Source: Drosophila pseudoobscura
Lineage: Eukaryota; Arthropoda; Insecta; Diptera; Drosophilidae
Reading direction: 5' to 3'
Length of the DNA: 64,000 bases
Assembly (NCBI RefSeq): GCF_009870125.1
Contig: NC_046683.1
Location: 52,033,869 to 52,097,868 of the forward strand
Shown: positions 60,713 through 64,000 of the stretch, piece after piece
How positions within the stretch are numbered: the stretch's first letter is position 1
Layout: the number at the start of each line of letters is the position of its first letter
Notes under the pieces: generated by a model
The model's database searches: none
Told to the model about the DNA's origin: nothing
The model's input: only the letters and a program-made list of their open reading frames with translations
Position numbers and translations under genes: made by a program

Positions 60713-63700
60713 TTGTATGCCACAAGAAGTAGAATCATACCATCAAAAAGCGCCTTCGTTCTGCAACAAAAGAAAAGAACAGAACAGAACAGAGGAGATT
60801 ATGTTTATGTATAGACGGCGAGAGAGTGAGAGGGCGAGACGGTGAGAGGGAGAGTGAGGTGGTAGAGAGAGAGAATGATGGCGGGAATGTAAAAGCAAAA
60901 ACAAAAGCTTCCAGCCGGAGAGGAGGAGAGGAGAAGACTGACAATGGGGGCTTTCAAATGCCAATGCGAATTCTAGGGAAAAAAACACTGAGAGAAAAAA
61001 GACAAGGCATTCCATATCTTCGGCATTCATTCGGTAAATATTTAGGCTCCGACTTGTGTCTCTAAAAGAATAATCTGTGTGAAATATTTAGCAAAATATG
61101 GTTCTACTCGTACGAATATCTCTTCAAAAGTAATCCCCTCTGTAAAGATGTACAAAGAAAAATGATCTAGTAAAATATCACACATGGGAAAGCCATAGAT
61201 TTGTATCCATTGGGCCTTAAAATATCCACAAAACTCTGGCGTTTCGGATTGTATTGTTGTTGTTGGTTTTTTTTCAGTGAAGGGACGAACGCCGACAACG
61301 ACGCCTCTTATGCAAATATTGGCCCGATCCTCAGTCGCAGTCACATAAACTTGACAATTGAATGTGGCCATAAATTTGTGGAGCCCGCAGACGTCTCGTC
61401 TCGTCTCGTCTCTCCCCAGTGGCCTGCCCACCACAGCCCTGTTCCCGGGTAGCACTTTTCGCACAGTGGCCTGAGCTCAGTGGGAATTCTGTTTGGCGAG
61501 ACCAGATGATTCTGATTGCGCCATTCACTTGCCAGCGGCGCCTGGCTATCATCGCCATCGTTGGTCTGGGACGGGCTCGGCCACGCCCCGACTCCCGACT
61601 CCCGCCCAGATGGACTTGTTATCATTTAATTGAGTTTGCGGTAGCTGCAAAACTCTTCTTAGAGAAAGTTCGCATCAGAAAACATTAACAGGCACCGCAA
61701 CAAGCAGCAAATCGTAATTAAAAAACCCAAATTGGCCAAATCAATTAAATCTCTTCTTATAGCGGAAATTGGTAACATCTGAGAAAGCCCCAGCCCGAGC
61801 CTGAGCCCAGACCGACCCCGACCCAAACCAAACCGTTGTTGTTATTGTCGTTGTTCTTGCATAGAAATTGCTTTTGTGTGGCATTCCGTGTGTCTTTTAA
61901 TAGGTTTCCAAGGGGTATTCGCTGCGTTGCGGCTAGAAGCCATATGTAAGGCCTGCTGGAGGCCTTAATTGAAATGTTATGCCGCGCAATGACAAAAGAC
62001 TTGAGTGACAGACGGGTTAACCGCAATCGCCATTGCTCCATGGACTCTCTCCTCAATGATTTCAATGGATCTAATAAAGTTCCATTGGTTCCACTGACTC
62101 ATTGGATGCGCTGGCAGTGCACTCTCGAACACAACAGCAATGGCATGCTAATGAGAGAACAAATTGGTTACACAGGCCCATACGATAAAAGATAGCATAG
62201 CGGACGGGAACAGGTCCAAAGGCACTCAATCTACATAAATACATGCATACATATAAAAACTGACTCCCTCTACTCCCGATTCGGGTGAAATGTGTCTTAG
62301 GCGCTTGGAATTCTAATGAGGAAACGATACAGAGAACAGTAAAAATACTGATACTGATGCAACTGCTCTTCTGTTTCGCTCATAGGATATTTAACTGTTT
62401 CTGGCTTCTAAAAGATCTAGAGCCACTTGAGCCACGACTGTACTTCTTTTTAGAACAGTCTTGCACTGCTTTGCACTGCTTGTCCATTGGAATCTGATCC
62501 GTTTCAATTTTATTGAGTGGAAGAAACACTGGAACGGCATTGAACATTCCAATTGGAATTTCTTGGCGGCATTTATGATCACTTCTGTGATATTTTTATG
62601 ATCCGTTTCGATGCACTCAATGCCGTGGCAATTTCCAAATCAATGAGCATAAAAAAATTCATAAACCGTAATGCATTCACCTGGCTCCCGCTCCCGCTCG
62701 CCGCTCACCTCTCCGTCTCCCTCTCTGGGAGGCTCTCTCTGTCTTTTATAGATCGCTGCTGTCATAAAACGCTTATCAATTGCCTTGCCGCCTGTGTGGC
62801 GGCATTTTTAACAGTTTGCTTTTATTACTTTTATTGGTTATGTTTTCTTTCTTTCGCCTTTTCCCTCTGCTCCGTCTACTCTTTTGCACTTTTTGCACTA
62901 TTACTCGTATTATTAGTTTCTGTGTCTGTCTGCTTATTGTTGCCTGCCCGCTGCTGTTTGGCTTTTAACGATTATGAAGCCCGGTTCCATGGATCCAAAT
63001 GAGCTAATTTAGATGCCTTGATGGTTTTATAATTGTACTTGTACACCGTCGTTTTTATGGCAGCTGTGTTTATGTCTGTCTGTCTCTCTGTCTGCCTGCG
63101 TGTGTCTGCGTGTGTGAGCACAGCAGCAGCGGCAATGACAGAAGGCAAAGATGAGTCGCTTTTTTCCCCATTTCATTGAGTTTTTCTTATCCATTGGGAG
63201 TTTGGCACTGATTTAGCCATGGAATGAAGTCATATGGGAAATGATTTGGTTGCTTTACATCAAATCACTTCAAAGATTATAGGTTTTTTCTTTAATTTTT
63301 TACTTTTGCAAGTTCGTGTCCCAAGTCTTTTGTATTTCTCTGGAATTTTCTTAGAAATTAAGTCATATCGGTAATGGTGTTTTCGATGTTTTATATGACA
63401 TTTATATATTTTTCCCCCCTTTTTTTTGCAAGTTCGTGCCTTAAGTCTTTTATTTTTCCATATAAAATATTTTCCAAAATTTGCTGGGTTTTTTCCTTCT
63501 TTAAAATCTATAAATCTTATAAAATGAAGTCAAATTTATGTAAAGTCGGTGCACTTTAGTTTTAGACGAGTTAATATCCAAACAATCAGGCATGCCCCGG
63601 CTTTCACTTTCGCAAAAAAAAACCCGATTTACTTTTGAAAACGGATACGGATACATTTTCCTCGCCGAAACAAAAAGTAAACAGCTTTTTATAAAGCAAA

Positions 63701-63740
63701 ACAAAACATAACTGCAATAGGAAAAAAATCGATGACTTAT
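60713..63740. other. Upstream region of the TTC28 orthologue
   Basis: The minus-strand 5' UTR starts here; further leader exons and the promoter cannot be placed. A GA-rich stretch (about 60815-60880) carries GAGA cores. No protein-coding gene is supported. Confidence 0.5.
63303..63451 (+). repeat. Diverged direct repeat, 120-bp period
   Basis: The 29-bp block CTTTTGCAAGTTCGTG followed by AAGTCTTTT occurs at 63303-63331 and again at 63423-63451, with three or four mismatches. The flanks are T-rich and no longer clearly alignable. Confidence 0.7.
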
Positions 63741-63751
63741 TGTACAAGGAC

Positions 63752-63790
63752 ATGAGACAGCAATTGCGAAAACGGGAGCCAAACTCAAAA
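63752..63790 (+). other. Possible first coding exon of a plus-strand gene
   Basis: ATG opens 13 codons of basic, hydrophilic sequence (Met-Arg-Gln-Gln-Leu-Arg-Lys-Arg-Glu) that ends exactly at a consensus GTAAGTG donor. The frame also stays open upstream with charged residues. The rest would lie beyond the right edge of the window. Weak evidence. Confidence 0.2.
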
Positions 63791-64000
63791 GTAAGTGAAA
63801 ACCGAAGCCATCAGTATATATTTTTTACATTTTCGACCTTATAAGAACAGGTATGTTATACCTTTAGAGCTCTTAAAAATATTTTGCATATATTTTGAGC
63901 TGAAAGCGCATCTTTTGTTATAATTTCATAAAGGAATCGAAGGAATATATTTGGAATTCCTTGGGCCGATCTTTTGTCACTCATTGTAGCTAATGGAACT

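Noticed and set aside
61042..61464. 140-residue minus-strand frame upstream of the TTC28 orthologue
   Set aside because: Composition is only partly protein-like and part of it comes from simple-repeat-like CGTCT units. No splice context or domain.

Overview
The window is Drosophila-type genomic DNA. It has small introns of 50-180 nt with GTRAGT donors, CA/GT and CATA microsatellites, TATCGATA (DRE) and GGTCACACT (Ohler motif 1) promoter elements, and a clear Atrophin/Grunge orthologue. A Sophophora species is likely; I cannot name it from the sequence. By homology to the melanogaster Gug region this should be Muller element D (an inference).

Layout. Positions 1-17000 are gene-poor. They hold one intact single-exon gene for an unrecognised two-pass membrane protein (5977-6609), a broken Tc1-like transposase fragment (about 13.33-13.55 kb) and a cluster of short protein-like segments (14.2-16.7 kb) that look like decayed or fast-evolving genes. 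An ADISSP (C20orf27) orthologue lies on the minus strand at 17044-22725, with a 31-nt first coding exon and a 5.1 kb intron. Between 22.9 and 24.6 kb is a promoter block between divergent genes. It carries a tandem pair of motif-1 cassettes, an inverted pair of ~120 bp arms rich in GGTATATTT-like motifs, and a palindromic pair of CGATA sites. The plus-strand Grunge/Atrophin gene probably starts just right of this block (leader about 24.56 kb). Its first coding exon is at 35445 and its stop at 45434: 13 coding exons, 2108 residues, all junctions in phase. A convergent minus-strand gene (48124-60712, 5 coding exons, 2513 residues, all junctions in phase) is the orthologue of TTC28, a TPR-array protein with a CHAT domain. 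The rest to 64000 is upstream DNA of that gene, with possibly the first exon of another plus-strand gene at the edge.

The three recognised genes belong to unrelated pathways: ADISSP is a small conserved protein, Atrophin a nuclear co-repressor, and TTC28 a mitotic scaffold. They are linked mainly by architecture: a shared divergent promoter region on one side, and tail-to-tail poly(A) signals 10 nt apart on the other.

The less ordinary observations are: the duplicated and inverted promoter cassettes with a possible BEAF-32/DREF element; in-frame, stop-free 3n introns in both large genes; a CHAT domain that seems to have lost its catalytic residues; a repeated Lys-Tyr motif and four SUMO-type motifs in Atrophin; perfect four-run G-quadruplex motifs in introns; and a pre-miRNA-like hairpin in the Grunge intron. 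I found no prokaryotic features, no CRISPR array and no tRNA or rRNA gene.
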